6,989 nucleotides of DNA from Eubacterium sp. (GCA_003520145.1 DOVJ01000225.1:1-6989); one strand, 5' to 3'. Positions 1 through 6,795 are shown, numbered from the stretch's first letter. Translations and numbers: made by a program. The notes: generated by a model from the letters alone, not told the origin.

Positions 1-317
1 TTCCTTGTGATCCTGCATATCTGTTCTCCACTCGCATCCACAATCTCTGTATCATCGACAAACGAAAGAATCGCACTCGAAACCGCATAGACCATACGCC
101 CCTCATCATCCACTATCTCAGCCTTACGATGAAGTGAAAAGAGCTTATTCGATATATAAAGTGATTTTACTGGTGCTTCACTCCAAGCACTATTTCCATT
201 ATCGCTTGTCCTATTCTGTCCCACATCGTGGTAATTGTTATCTCCAAAGCCTTTTTTTATAAATCCTGCAAAGTAAATTACAAGGATGGCTAAAAAGAGA
301 AAGATGAATGGTGACAT
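1..317 (-). CDS. LURP-one-related (tubby-like) family protein with N-terminal membrane anchor, 3' end cut by window
   Basis: This frame is open from an ATG at 317 to the window edge, giving 105 residues with no stop. Residues 3-19 (PFIFLFLAILVIYFAGF) form one hydrophobic segment, so the protein is probably anchored with most of its length on one side of the membrane. A polar, Asn/Ser-rich linker follows to about residue 50. From about residue 53 the pattern LYISNKLFSLHRKAEI, DDEGRMVYAV, ILSFVDDTEIVDASG resembles the start of the LURP-one-related family (YxjI-like; related to tubby and scramblase folds): a KLFSL strand, then 'I D G VY V', then 'SF D I D G'. The function of bacterial members is unknown. 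It lies 65 bases after pseF on the same strand, with its own good ribosome binding site. It has no obvious role in sugar synthesis and is probably a neighbour rather than a pathway member. Family assignment rests on motif recall from half a domain. Confidence 0.6.
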   Translation of the reverse strand, partial: MSPFIFLFLAILVIYFAGFIKKGFGDNNYHDVGQNRTSDNGNSAWSEAPVKSLYISNKLFSLHRKAEIVDDEGRMVYAVSSAILSFVDDTEIVDASGEQICRITR

Positions 318-324
318 AATAAAA

Positions 325-330
325 CTCCTA
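325..330 (-). promoter_or_regulatory. Ribosome binding site of the LURP-one-related gene
   Basis: The minus strand reads TAGGAG, 7 bases before the ATG at 317. This supports a real start there, even though the frame is short and runs off the window. Confidence 0.7.
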
Positions 331-382
331 TGTGATTCGAGTTTTCAATGAAAATCAAGAATTATTTTCAACCCTATCAAAT

Positions 383-1078
383 CTATTTTCTATCATGTTT
401 CAATAATTTGTACTTCAGTTCTGCCATAGTCCAATCAATTTCGGTATCAATATCCTGAACCTCAGATTCAGAAAGAACATACGGAATAATGTCATCCACT
501 ATATTGCCATTAGTAGCATAATAATCACTGATTTTGTAACAATAAAACTGACCAGCTTCATGATAATAAGGTTCTAAATCCTGCGATCTACTATATCTAT
601 ACTCTTCCAATCGAAATATCAACTTACCATTATTTATAACATATGCTCTCTGAGGTGGATATGAAAACTTGACAACAGGAATAAGCATAGCGCCTTTTTT
701 TTCGTGAAACACCTTCATTGCATTCACAAGTTTTTTCCCAGTCAAAAAGGGAGCAGTCGGATAGATACAGACCATTTCATCAAATTCCATACCTATATCT
801 TTGTAATTTGATAATACCTCCAATAAAACATCTCTGGTAGTCGCATAATCACTACTTGTTGCCTCAGATCTCATAAAAGGAACACTAGCCCCATATCGCT
901 TTGCAATCTCGGCTATTTCCTCACTGTCGGTTGATACCATAACCTCATCAAAAATCCCAGCCCCAAGCGCAGCCTCTATACTATATGCTATGATAGGCTT
1001 TCCGCAAAAATCTCTTATATTCTTCTTAGGAATCCTTTTACTGCCACCTCTGGCAGTTATGATCGCTATACTTGACAT
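383..1078 (-). CDS. pseF: Pseudaminic acid cytidylyltransferase (CMP-pseudaminic acid synthase)
   Basis: The enzyme activates pseudaminic acid with CTP to give CMP-pseudaminic acid and pyrophosphate in the cytoplasm, the last step before glycosyl transfer. The 231 residues match the family's usual length. Visible motifs are the nucleotide-binding ARGGSKRIPKKN at 9-20, STDSEEIA at 49-56, YPTAPFL at 106-112, HEAGQFYCY around 173-181, and QDIDTEIDW at 208-216. In the last motif D209 and D211 fit the metal-binding aspartates of CMP-sugar synthetases. The overall pattern (FCGKPIIAYSI, VPFMRS near 67-72) fits PseF better than NeuA. An upstream in-frame ATG at 1123 would add 15 residues inside pseC. 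The ATG at 1078 is preferred because it has a ribosome binding site and puts the nucleotide-binding motif at the usual place. It starts 7 bases after the pseC stop. The C-terminal part is more AT-rich than its neighbours. Confidence 0.93.
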   Translation of the reverse strand: MSSIAIITARGGSKRIPKKNIRDFCGKPIIAYSIEAALGAGIFDEVMVSTDSEEIAEIAKRYGASVPFMRSEATSSDYATTRDVLLEVLSNYKDIGMEFDEMVCIYPTAPFLTGKKLVNAMKVFHEKKGAMLIPVVKFSYPPQRAYVINNGKLIFRLEEYRYSRSQDLEPYYHEAGQFYCYKISDYYATNGNIVDDIIPYVLSESEVQDIDTEIDWTMAELKYKLLKHDRK

Positions 1079-1083
1079 ATCAG

Positions 1084-1094
1084 TCCTATCTCCT
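1084..1094 (-). promoter_or_regulatory. Ribosome binding site of pseF, inside the end of pseC
   Basis: The minus strand shows AGGAG (1090-1094) and AGGA (1084-1087), lying 11 and 5 bases before the ATG at 1078. They sit over the last pseC codons and stop. This chooses the ATG at 1078 over the upstream one at 1123 and suggests translational coupling to pseC. Confidence 0.65.
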
Positions 1095-2279
1095 GTAATT
1101 CTCAACAACTTTAGTAACCGCACGAATCACGTCATACACATCCTTGTCAGTCATACGAGGATACAGCGGTATACTCATCATATTCTCATACAGATCCTCA
1201 GCTTCCTTGCACAAGCCCTTCTTATATCCCAGACTACGATAATAAGGGAAGTAGTATACAGGTATATAGTGTACTTGACACTGGACATTCTCCATGCTCA
1301 TAGCATCAAAAAACTGTCTTCTGGTACAGCTAAGCTTATCAGGATCAAGCCTTATGATATACAGATGTCTGCAAGTATCTGATTCTTCTATCTCTCTTTG
1401 AACTATGATTCCATCAAGATTTTTAAAAGCCTCGTTATACTTATCAACGATCTCTTGTCTTCTCTTCTTAAAAAACTCTATCTTACCCAACTGTGAAAGA
1501 ATAAGCGCAGCCTGAAAATCAGTAAGTCTGTAATTAAACCCAAGAGTCTGCTGCTCATAATACCATGGTCCCTCTATCTCGCCCTCCATCATAGAAGGAT
1601 CCTTAGTTATACCATGAGAACGTGCAAGAAGCAGTTTCTTATATGTATCTTCATCATTAGTCAGTATAGCTCCACCCTCACCACCAGTTATAGTTTTCAC
1701 CGGATGGAAAGAAAAGCATGTCATATCTGCTATCGAACCTACATACTGCCCTTTATACCTTGTTCCAATCGAATGCGCTGCATCCTCTATGAGAACAAGC
1801 CCATGCTCCTCACAGATACTTTTTATCTCATCAAGCTCAGCGGCCTGACCTGTATAATCCACTGCAACTATAGCTTTGGTTTTATCGGTGATATGAGCCC
1901 TTATACTGTTAGGATCTATGTTGTATGTATCTCTTTTGATATCAGCAAAAACCGGAACACCACCGCAGTACAGTGCACAATTCGCTGATGCTGCAAATGT
2001 TATGGGAGACGTTATGATTTCATCTCCAGCGCCTATACCGGCAGCCATACACGCACAGTGAAGAGCTGAAGTCCCCGAATTGACAACAACAGCATACTTC
2101 GCACCTGTATACTCACATATCGCAGCCTCAAGTTCAGACACCTTAGGTCCGCAGGTTATCAAATCACTTCTTAAAACCGCCTCAACAGCATGAATATCAT
2201 CTTCATCTATCCACTGACGACCATAGAATATCTTACTCTCCCTTATCGGGTATCCACCATCTATCGCAAGTTTCTCCAT
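1086..2279 (-). CDS. pseC: UDP-4-amino-4,6-dideoxy-N-acetyl-beta-L-altrosamine transaminase
   Basis: This PLP enzyme transfers the amino group of glutamate to C4 of the 4-keto sugar made by PseB, the second step of pseudaminic acid synthesis. The 397 residues form one DegT/DnrJ/EryC1-type fold. Visible residues are the phosphate-binding NSGTSALH at 67-74, the EDAAHS block at 165-170 whose D166 should contact the pyridine nitrogen, and FSFHPVKTITGGEGG at 189-203 with K195 as the Schiff-base lysine. The C-terminal QVHYIPVYYFPYY is the substrate-region motif typical of PseC. I place the start at the ATG at 2279. A GTG three codons upstream (2288) overlaps the Shine-Dalgarno sequence and is unlikely to be used. 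It follows pseB after 20 bases and precedes pseF by 7, so the three are almost surely co-transcribed. Confidence 0.95.
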   Translation of the reverse strand: MEKLAIDGGYPIRESKIFYGRQWIDEDDIHAVEAVLRSDLITCGPKVSELEAAICEYTGAKYAVVVNSGTSALHCACMAAGIGAGDEIITSPITFAASANCALYCGGVPVFADIKRDTYNIDPNSIRAHITDKTKAIVAVDYTGQAAELDEIKSICEEHGLVLIEDAAHSIGTRYKGQYVGSIADMTCFSFHPVKTITGGEGGAILTNDEDTYKKLLLARSHGITKDPSMMEGEIEGPWYYEQQTLGFNYRLTDFQAALILSQLGKIEFFKKRRQEIVDKYNEAFKNLDGIIVQREIEESDTCRHLYIIRLDPDKLSCTRRQFFDAMSMENVQCQVHYIPVYYFPYYRSLGYKKGLCKEAEDLYENMMSIPLYPRMTDKDVYDVIRAVTKVVENYRR

Positions 2280-2283
2280 ACAT

Positions 2284-2292
2284 ATCACCTCT
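2284..2292 (-). promoter_or_regulatory. Ribosome binding site of pseC
   Basis: The minus strand reads AGAGGTGAT, with AGGTG 6 bases before the ATG at 2279. The GTG inside this site opens the longest frame but is part of the ribosome binding site, which fixes the start at 2279. Confidence 0.75.
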
Positions 2293-2299
2293 TTAAACT

Positions 2300-3295
2300 C
2301 TAGTGTTTATCAAGATCCGTCTTAAGCTTTTCTCTGATATCCTCTACAGAAAGCCATTCGGTGTTATCACCTGAACTGTATACAAATCCCGGTTCAACCT
2401 TCTTTCCACCAGGAATCAGGTAATCACAGTTCCACCAGCTATAATTAGGATATATAACATAATGCTTCTCATATTCATATGTATGTGACGAATCCTCAGC
2501 AGGCACCATGACCTCATGAAGCTTCTCACCTTCTCTTATACCAATCTCAGGCATCTTACATCCAGGAAGCATCGCCTGTGCAAGATCAGTAATCTTAAAA
2601 GATGGTATCTTCGAGATAAATGTCTCGCCACCTCTTGACTCTTCCAAAGCCTTAATAACAAGCTTAACACCCTCTTCAAGGCTGATCCAGAATCTGGTCA
2701 TACGATAATCAGTTATCGGAAGTTCATCTCCACCTCTATCTATGATTCCCTGGAAGAAAGGAATAACAGAACCTCTGCTTCCAGCTACATTGCCATATCT
2801 TACAACAGCAAATCTTGTACCGTCAGCACCAGAGTATGCATTCGCTGCAGCAAAAAGCTTATCTGACACCATCTTGGTAGAGCCATACAGATTGGCAGGT
2901 GATACAGACTTATCAGTAGATAACGCAATAACCTTCTTCACACCGGCATCAAGCGCTGCGTCTATTACATTGCACGCACCGTTAATATTAGTCTTGATCG
3001 CCTCTATCGGATTATACTCACAAGCAGGAACCTGCTTAAGTGCAGCTGCATGTATAACATAATCCACACCCTTAAAAGCTCTTTCAAGCCTCTCCTTATC
3101 TCTTACATCGCCTATAAAGAATCTCAGAACCTGCTGATGCTCCTTATATTGATTCTGCATATTGAACTGCTTGAATTCATCTCGTGAATATATGATTATC
3201 TTCTTCGGCTTATAATGTGCAAGAACATATTCCACAAAATGATGTCCAAAAGAACCAGTTCCGCCAGTTATAAGCAAAGTCTTTCCATTAAGCAT
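2300..3295 (-). CDS. pseB: UDP-N-acetylglucosamine 4,6-dehydratase (inverting)
   Basis: This short-chain dehydrogenase/reductase enzyme uses bound NADP to convert UDP-GlcNAc to the 4-keto-6-deoxy-L-arabino sugar, inverting C5. It is the entry step of pseudaminic acid synthesis. The 331 residues match the family length. Visible are the dinucleotide-binding GGTGSFG at 11-17, YSRDE at 36-40 at the end of the second strand, the GDVRD block at 62-66, HAAALKQVP at 82-90, STDK at 126-129 holding the D128/K129 catalytic pair, and YGSTK at 137-141 with the SDR Tyr and Lys. ISLEEGVKLV (209-218) and EGEKLHEVM (255-263) are also PseB-like. The ATG at 3295 has GGAGG 9 bases upstream. It is the first gene after a near-consensus promoter, so it probably leads a pseBCF transcript. 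Confidence 0.96.
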   Translation of the reverse strand: MLNGKTLLITGGTGSFGHHFVEYVLAHYKPKKIIIYSRDEFKQFNMQNQYKEHQQVLRFFIGDVRDKERLERAFKGVDYVIHAAALKQVPACEYNPIEAIKTNINGACNVIDAALDAGVKKVIALSTDKSVSPANLYGSTKMVSDKLFAAANAYSGADGTRFAVVRYGNVAGSRGSVIPFFQGIIDRGGDELPITDYRMTRFWISLEEGVKLVIKALEESRGGETFISKIPSFKITDLAQAMLPGCKMPEIGIREGEKLHEVMVPAEDSSHTYEYEKHYVIYPNYSWWNCDYLIPGGKKVEPGFVYSSGDNTEWLSVEDIREKLKTDLDKH

Positions 3296-3304
3296 AATCT
3301 AAAA

Positions 3305-3309
3305 CCTCC
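3305..3309 (-). promoter_or_regulatory. Ribosome binding site of pseB
   Basis: The minus strand reads GGAGG, 9 bases before the ATG at 3295. Confidence 0.75.
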
Positions 3310-3315
3310 ACAATA

Positions 3316-3329
3316 TACATAATTATGTA
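3316..3329. promoter_or_regulatory. Perfect 14-base palindrome in the pseB leader, possible operator
   Basis: The sequence TACATAATTATGTA is fully self-complementary. It lies about 16-29 bases downstream of the pseB -10 element, between the likely transcription start and the ribosome binding site. The position suits a repressor site. It is AT-rich, so chance or a weak RNA hairpin cannot be ruled out. Confidence 0.35.
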
Positions 3330-3344
3330 CACTTATTCTACTCT

Positions 3345-3373
3345 ATTTTACAGCTTTTAGCGCTAATTGTCAA
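3345..3373 (-). promoter_or_regulatory. Near-consensus sigma-A promoter driving pseBCF
   Basis: On the minus strand a perfect -35 box TTGACA (3368-3373) is separated by exactly 17 bases from TAAAAT (3345-3350), which matches the -10 consensus at five of six positions. Transcription should begin near 3338, giving a leader of about 40 bases before pseB. It lies in the only sizeable gap in the cluster (96 bases). The spacer contains a 10-base palindrome TTAGCGCTAA (3357-3366). I see no terminator before it, so readthrough from the maf side may add to it. Confidence 0.8.
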
Positions 3374-3391
3374 GAAAATAGCAATTTCATG

Positions 3392-4558
3392 CTACCTTAT
3401 CCCAAGATCATTCTTCAGCAGCTTTGTAAAGTTACTTGCTCCCCAGTAATTAAAGTGTATAGCATCAAAGTAACATCTCTTTTCATGGGCCAGAAAACAA
3501 TTCTTATAGTTGATGAACCTTATCGGATACCTCTTCTTGAACTCAGTTATCGTATTCAGGAAGAATTCCTTATGATTCTGATACAGAGCTTCATACTTCA
3601 TCTGTGTCAGATAGTAAAAAGGCATAAATACAAGCACAATTTCCATATCGGGATTAATCCTGTATATCAGCTTCAGCAACTTCTCGAATGTAGCTACATT
3701 TTCATCTATGGTCTTCTGATAGGTTCTCGTCACAATAGATGTTTTAACGTTATAATTAGCTATTTCTTCATCACTCGCAATATGGAAGCGCTCGCCCCAT
3801 CTTATAGGGAAACTGATATCCGCATATACGTTGTACGAATTCTTCATATCGAATATCTTATCCCACAACACCTTCTTAGCCGCCACAAAGCTCTCAGACT
3901 GAGAATTGATAACATAAGAAGTCAGTCTTGAAAAATCATAAGAATACAGATGATTATCCTCAAAGTTATGACTATCAAGGATAAATCCATGATATCTCGA
4001 ATAGTACGGCAGTGCCATGATTCCAAGCGACACATCGAAGTTGAAGTAAGTATAATCGTACATATCTATGATCACACGCTTCGCTGTACGCAACTTCGTA
4101 TTGTACTTATTGTAGCAATAATCAAGCGTCTTATAGTTATAATACAGGTCCTGAGAAGAAACCGCCAGATTCACGTAGTTCCCTAGCATCTCAGGTATGA
4201 TACCAACTGCGGCCATAGATATTCCGAGGATGATGCCATCCAGACCTTCTGAAGATACAGCTTTCATGCAACGGTCTGCTCTCATATAAGGCATAAGCGA
4301 ATCATAATAACGATAAAAATCAAATACCTTATTAGGACTGATAGACAGAGTTTCTATAACACTTTTAACCATGCGCGCAGAAACAGTCTTGTCTGCAACC
4401 GCGACAATTATTGCATCATAATACAGACAGCCCTCATCAAGATTTCTGTCTAACTCACAATACTCGTCAACCAGCAGACAATTACAGTCCACATCTGCAC
4501 GCATGGTTGTTTGTACTAGCGCTATATCACTTTTTAATCCTATCAGTAAGCATTTCAT
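3392..4558 (-). CDS. SGNH-hydrolase-like protein with N-terminal alpha/beta domain, probable sugar acyltransferase or esterase
   Basis: I recognise no named gene. The 388 residues fall into two parts. Residues 1 to about 95 begin MKCLLIGLKSD and include YDAIIVAVAD (47-56) and ISPNKVFDF (73-81), like a small Rossmann-type domain. Residues about 105-388 look like an SGNH/GDSL domain: GIILGISMAAVG (108-119) with S114 as possible nucleophile, RVIIDMYDY (161-169), the strand EIVLVFMPFYY (306-316), and near the end YFDAIHFNYWGASNFTK (363-379). There D365 and H368 fit the Asp-x-x-His block and the 'H-N-x-x-G' pattern of DltD/AlgJ-like proteins. No signal peptide or membrane segment is visible, so a cytoplasmic role on an activated sugar or on flagellin is plausible (inference). 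The gene overlaps the end of maf by 32 bases. The ATG at 4558 is the first start after an in-frame stop, but its Shine-Dalgarno match is poor. Confidence 0.72.
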   Translation of the reverse strand: MKCLLIGLKSDIALVQTTMRADVDCNCLLVDEYCELDRNLDEGCLYYDAIIVAVADKTVSARMVKSVIETLSISPNKVFDFYRYYDSLMPYMRADRCMKAVSSEGLDGIILGISMAAVGIIPEMLGNYVNLAVSSQDLYYNYKTLDYCYNKYNTKLRTAKRVIIDMYDYTYFNFDVSLGIMALPYYSRYHGFILDSHNFEDNHLYSYDFSRLTSYVINSQSESFVAAKKVLWDKIFDMKNSYNVYADISFPIRWGERFHIASDEEIANYNVKTSIVTRTYQKTIDENVATFEKLLKLIYRINPDMEIVLVFMPFYYLTQMKYEALYQNHKEFFLNTITEFKKRYPIRFINYKNCFLAHEKRCYFDAIHFNYWGASNFTKLLKNDLGIR

Positions 4559-6395
4559 AATTTTTCAGGTTATCCTTTAACTTTACATAATCTTTCTCAA
4601 AAACACCTATGCTTCTTATATAAGCTTTGAATATGCTGATACCCTTATCAACTATCTCTTTGATCTGCGAATACTGAGTCGCGTTGCTGTCGTATTCATA
4701 TATAGACTGCGAAAGGTCTATACTTTCTAAGATATTATAAGCTTTCACCAGATTACAGAGACTGTCGGCATCAACGAACTCATTGACTTCCTTAACAGTC
4801 TTCATATCCCTCTCAAAAGACTTACCAGAAGTCTTCTTCTTTACATAAGCCTTCTCTATACCCTCATATGCCTTGATACCATCTTCTAGTTTCTTGCGCC
4901 TCTCTTCAAGATCATCAGGTATATCATCGATCATCTTCACAATCTCAGCAATCTGCTCATCGGTAAATGCTTTGTCAACTCCATCTATAAGTTCTGTAAT
5001 ATCAAGCTTCTCATCCTTATACTTCTCAAGAACATCCGAAAGTTTTACAACTTCAGTACCATGTATCAAAGCACCGCCTTCAGTAGCATCATATACAGTT
5101 ATATCGTCATTATAGAGACTTATCTGGCTCTCAAACCACTTCCTGTACATGTTCATGTTGAATTCAGTAAGCACCTTGTCACCATCAACCGAATCCACAT
5201 AGAAGTACTTTTTCTTATTCTCATCAACCGGCTTTTCCTTGCCATCATAAGCATCACTTGCATGCTCTTTGTTATTAGGATAAGCAAGATCCTGACCCAT
5301 AAGTATGATCTTACTAAATCCGGCAGTTAAGAGAAAAGAAAAAGCATTGCAGGCAACTGAACCACCCGTATTAATTCCATAACTAACCTTATCATACTTC
5401 TTATATATATCCGACAGATATCTCATATCATGAACAAAGTAGAACCTCTTACCATTATGAACCTTAACAACACTCTTATTCGAACAGGTATATACGATCA
5501 TCGGTATATCCTTGATTCTCTCATCTTCAAAGAGAACCAGTGGCTTATGCGGATCCAGAGTTATAGTAAAATCCGGCATGATACCTCTTCTGACAAGTGT
5601 CTTAAGTGCCGTATCTACAGCAAGTATAGGTATTCGACCCTTCACATCCTTAAGAATGTCAACATTCTTATCAAGAGACGGTCCCGCGGCAACAAGTATC
5701 GCAGCATCGCTTTCTCCAACATGCTCTTTGATAACATCAACAAGATCTGATGCAGAATACTGATTTACAGCATCTGGCAGAAGTTCAAGTATGTTCTCAA
5801 GAATCTCCATAGACATAGCATATTCGGTATTGCGATCAAAAGCCACTCTCTCAACAGCTGTTATATACAGCCTCGTTATGCTCTTCCAATTATCTAAAAA
5901 AATAGTATGATAATTAGGAAGGTGCGTAAATACATTGAGATTCATATTGGCAAGTGCGACAGACGATTCGAGATACTTAAGATATATCATATCATCTCTT
6001 GAAGGAAATACGATATGAAATCTCTCGTTCTTAAGTATATCTGTTATATTCACTTTCTCTGCCACGGTCTTGAATATCTCATAAGAAGGCTCATATACTA
6101 TAACATAAGACACGTCAAGCTTAAGCAGCTCTCTTATATATGTACCATCACCAAATCCCATGACATATATATTGGCAAAGTGACCTGCGTCCTTATACTG
6201 TTTTGCGAATATTCTCGCATACATCTCTTTATCATATCTGCTTGTTAAGTATAATTCACCGCCATCTATATATCTTAATACACCATCCTCATATATGACA
6301 TGCTCTGTATTGCACTCTTCAAGCTTCAGAAGTGCTTCCTCCTTATCATATACATCCAGTGCATCTATATTCTTATCGTATATCAGCCTATCCAT
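4527..6395 (-). CDS. maf: Motility-associated factor (Maf) flagellin glycosyltransferase
   Basis: Maf proteins transfer CMP-activated nonulosonic acids such as pseudaminic acid to Ser/Thr of flagellin in the cytoplasm (family knowledge). This 622-residue protein has the expected three parts. The N-terminal alpha/beta region contains NIYVMGFGDGTYIREL (75-90) and VIVYEPSYEIF (98-108). The central MAF_flag10/DUF115 catalytic region has LVAAGPSLDKN (234-244), PILAVDTALK (256-265), FTITLDP (276-282), YGINTGGSVACNA (339-351) and ILMGQDLAY (364-372) followed by EHA. A charged helical tail runs from about 455 to the end. The frame opens at 6464, but I choose the ATG at 6395 because a strong ribosome binding site precedes it. 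That start overlaps the upstream 110-residue gene by 8 bases. Its place between flagellin and pseBCF matches the role. The symbol means the family, not the unrelated septum protein Maf. Confidence 0.92.
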   Translation of the reverse strand: MDRLIYDKNIDALDVYDKEEALLKLEECNTEHVIYEDGVLRYIDGGELYLTSRYDKEMYARIFAKQYKDAGHFANIYVMGFGDGTYIRELLKLDVSYVIVYEPSYEIFKTVAEKVNITDILKNERFHIVFPSRDDMIYLKYLESSVALANMNLNVFTHLPNYHTIFLDNWKSITRLYITAVERVAFDRNTEYAMSMEILENILELLPDAVNQYSASDLVDVIKEHVGESDAAILVAAGPSLDKNVDILKDVKGRIPILAVDTALKTLVRRGIMPDFTITLDPHKPLVLFEDERIKDIPMIVYTCSNKSVVKVHNGKRFYFVHDMRYLSDIYKKYDKVSYGINTGGSVACNAFSFLLTAGFSKIILMGQDLAYPNNKEHASDAYDGKEKPVDENKKKYFYVDSVDGDKVLTEFNMNMYRKWFESQISLYNDDITVYDATEGGALIHGTEVVKLSDVLEKYKDEKLDITELIDGVDKAFTDEQIAEIVKMIDDIPDDLEERRKKLEDGIKAYEGIEKAYVKKKTSGKSFERDMKTVKEVNEFVDADSLCNLVKAYNILESIDLSQSIYEYDSNATQYSQIKEIVDKGISIFKAYIRSIGVFEKDYVKLKDNLKNYEMLTDRIKK

Positions 6396-6720
6396 ACAAC
6401 TCCTCCTGAATATCCATATATACAGATACTGTATCCATGATCTCATACTTAAGGACATCCGCAAGAGCTATGGTATCATACATATCTGCAGCGCTCATAT
6501 ATCTCTTCAGCTGTGAAACTATCACATCTACAGGCAGCTCAACTCCCATAGCCGCAAGCTCACCTGCATCACTTATAAAACTTTGGAAGATATAAGAGAT
6601 ATCACCCGTTAATGGTTTAACAGTGGATTCCACTACATCGTCAGTGTCCATTATAAGCGCTCCAACACAATCATCTATCTTATTCCTTATATCTGTCAAT
6701 TCTTTCCTTATATCCTTCAT
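6388..6720 (-). CDS. Small acidic helical protein of unknown function, coupled to maf
   Basis: I do not recognise this 110-residue protein. It has a charged, coiled-coil-like start (MKDIRKELTDIRNKIDDC). It looks mostly helical and soluble, with no signal peptide or membrane segment. Hand counting gives 22 Asp/Glu against 9 Lys/Arg, so it is strongly acidic. The ATG at 6720 has GAGGA 6 bases upstream (6727-6731), and its stop overlaps the maf start by 8 bases. It sits between flagellin and the flagellin glycosyltransferase, so a role as a flagellin- or Maf-binding partner is plausible. That is inference from position, size and charge only. It shows no FliS or FliW signature that I can see. The frame is real by its ribosome binding site, length and coupling. 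Confidence 0.75.
   Translation of the reverse strand: MKDIRKELTDIRNKIDDCVGALIMDTDDVVESTVKPLTGDISYIFQSFISDAGELAAMGVELPVDVIVSQLKRYMSAADMYDTIALADVLKYEIMDTVSVYMDIQEELYG
6400..6407 (-). promoter_or_regulatory. Ribosome binding site of maf
   Basis: The minus strand reads AGGAGGAG, ending 4 bases before the ATG at 6395 and lying inside the upstream reading frame. It rules against the upstream ATG codons in the maf frame (to 6464) and indicates coupled translation. Confidence 0.8.
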
Positions 6721-6737
6721 ATAATTTCCTCTTAATT

Positions 6738-6776
6738 AAGAAAAAATAAGACCGGTGGACATATGTCCACCAGCCC
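6738..6776 (-). terminator. Intrinsic terminator of the flagellin gene
   Basis: On the minus strand a self-complementary core GGTGGACATATGTCCACC (6754-6771 with its partner) extends outward through G-C, C-G and G-U pairs to about 14 pairs (6749-6776). TTATTTTTTCTT follows at once (6738-6749). It begins about 20 bases after the flagellin stop. The opposite strand lacks a T-run, so it works only in the flagellin direction. It lies 17 bases before the next gene's start codon. Confidence 0.85.
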
Positions 6777-6795
6777 ACATAATACATTACAAATA

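Noticed and set aside
318..382. Possible terminator hairpin after pseF (TGAAAAT with ATTTTCA)
   Set aside because: The stem is only about 7 pairs of nearly all A-U, with a competing alternative pairing and no following U-tract. No good promoter boxes were seen in this gap either.
1079..1123. Longer pseF start at the ATG at 1123
   Set aside because: It would lie inside pseC and displace the N-terminal nucleotide-binding motif by 15 residues. The ATG at 1078 has the ribosome binding site and the family-typical N-terminus.
2230..2265. CCGATAA matches to the sigma-28 (flagellar) -10 motif on the minus strand
   Set aside because: It is formed by the codons Pro-Ile-Arg at the pseC N-terminus and has no TAAA box at the right distance. 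Similar matches near 2715 and 3522 also lack a -35 element.
3389..3931. Long plus-strand open frame of 180 codons opposite the SGNH-like gene
   Set aside because: It is antisense to a gene with recognisable motifs, has no convincing ribosome binding site, and its product (His/Ile/Tyr-rich) looks like a shadow translation. The other plus-strand frames were dismissed for the same reason.
4515..4526. TAGCGCTA palindrome inside the SGNH-like gene, like the one in the pseB promoter spacer
   Set aside because: An 8-base palindrome within codons is easily coincidental, and no promoter boxes surround it.
6396..6464. Longer Maf start at 6464 with 23 extra residues
   Set aside because: The extra residues overlap the upstream gene and read like noise. 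AGGAGGAG sits just before the ATG at 6395.
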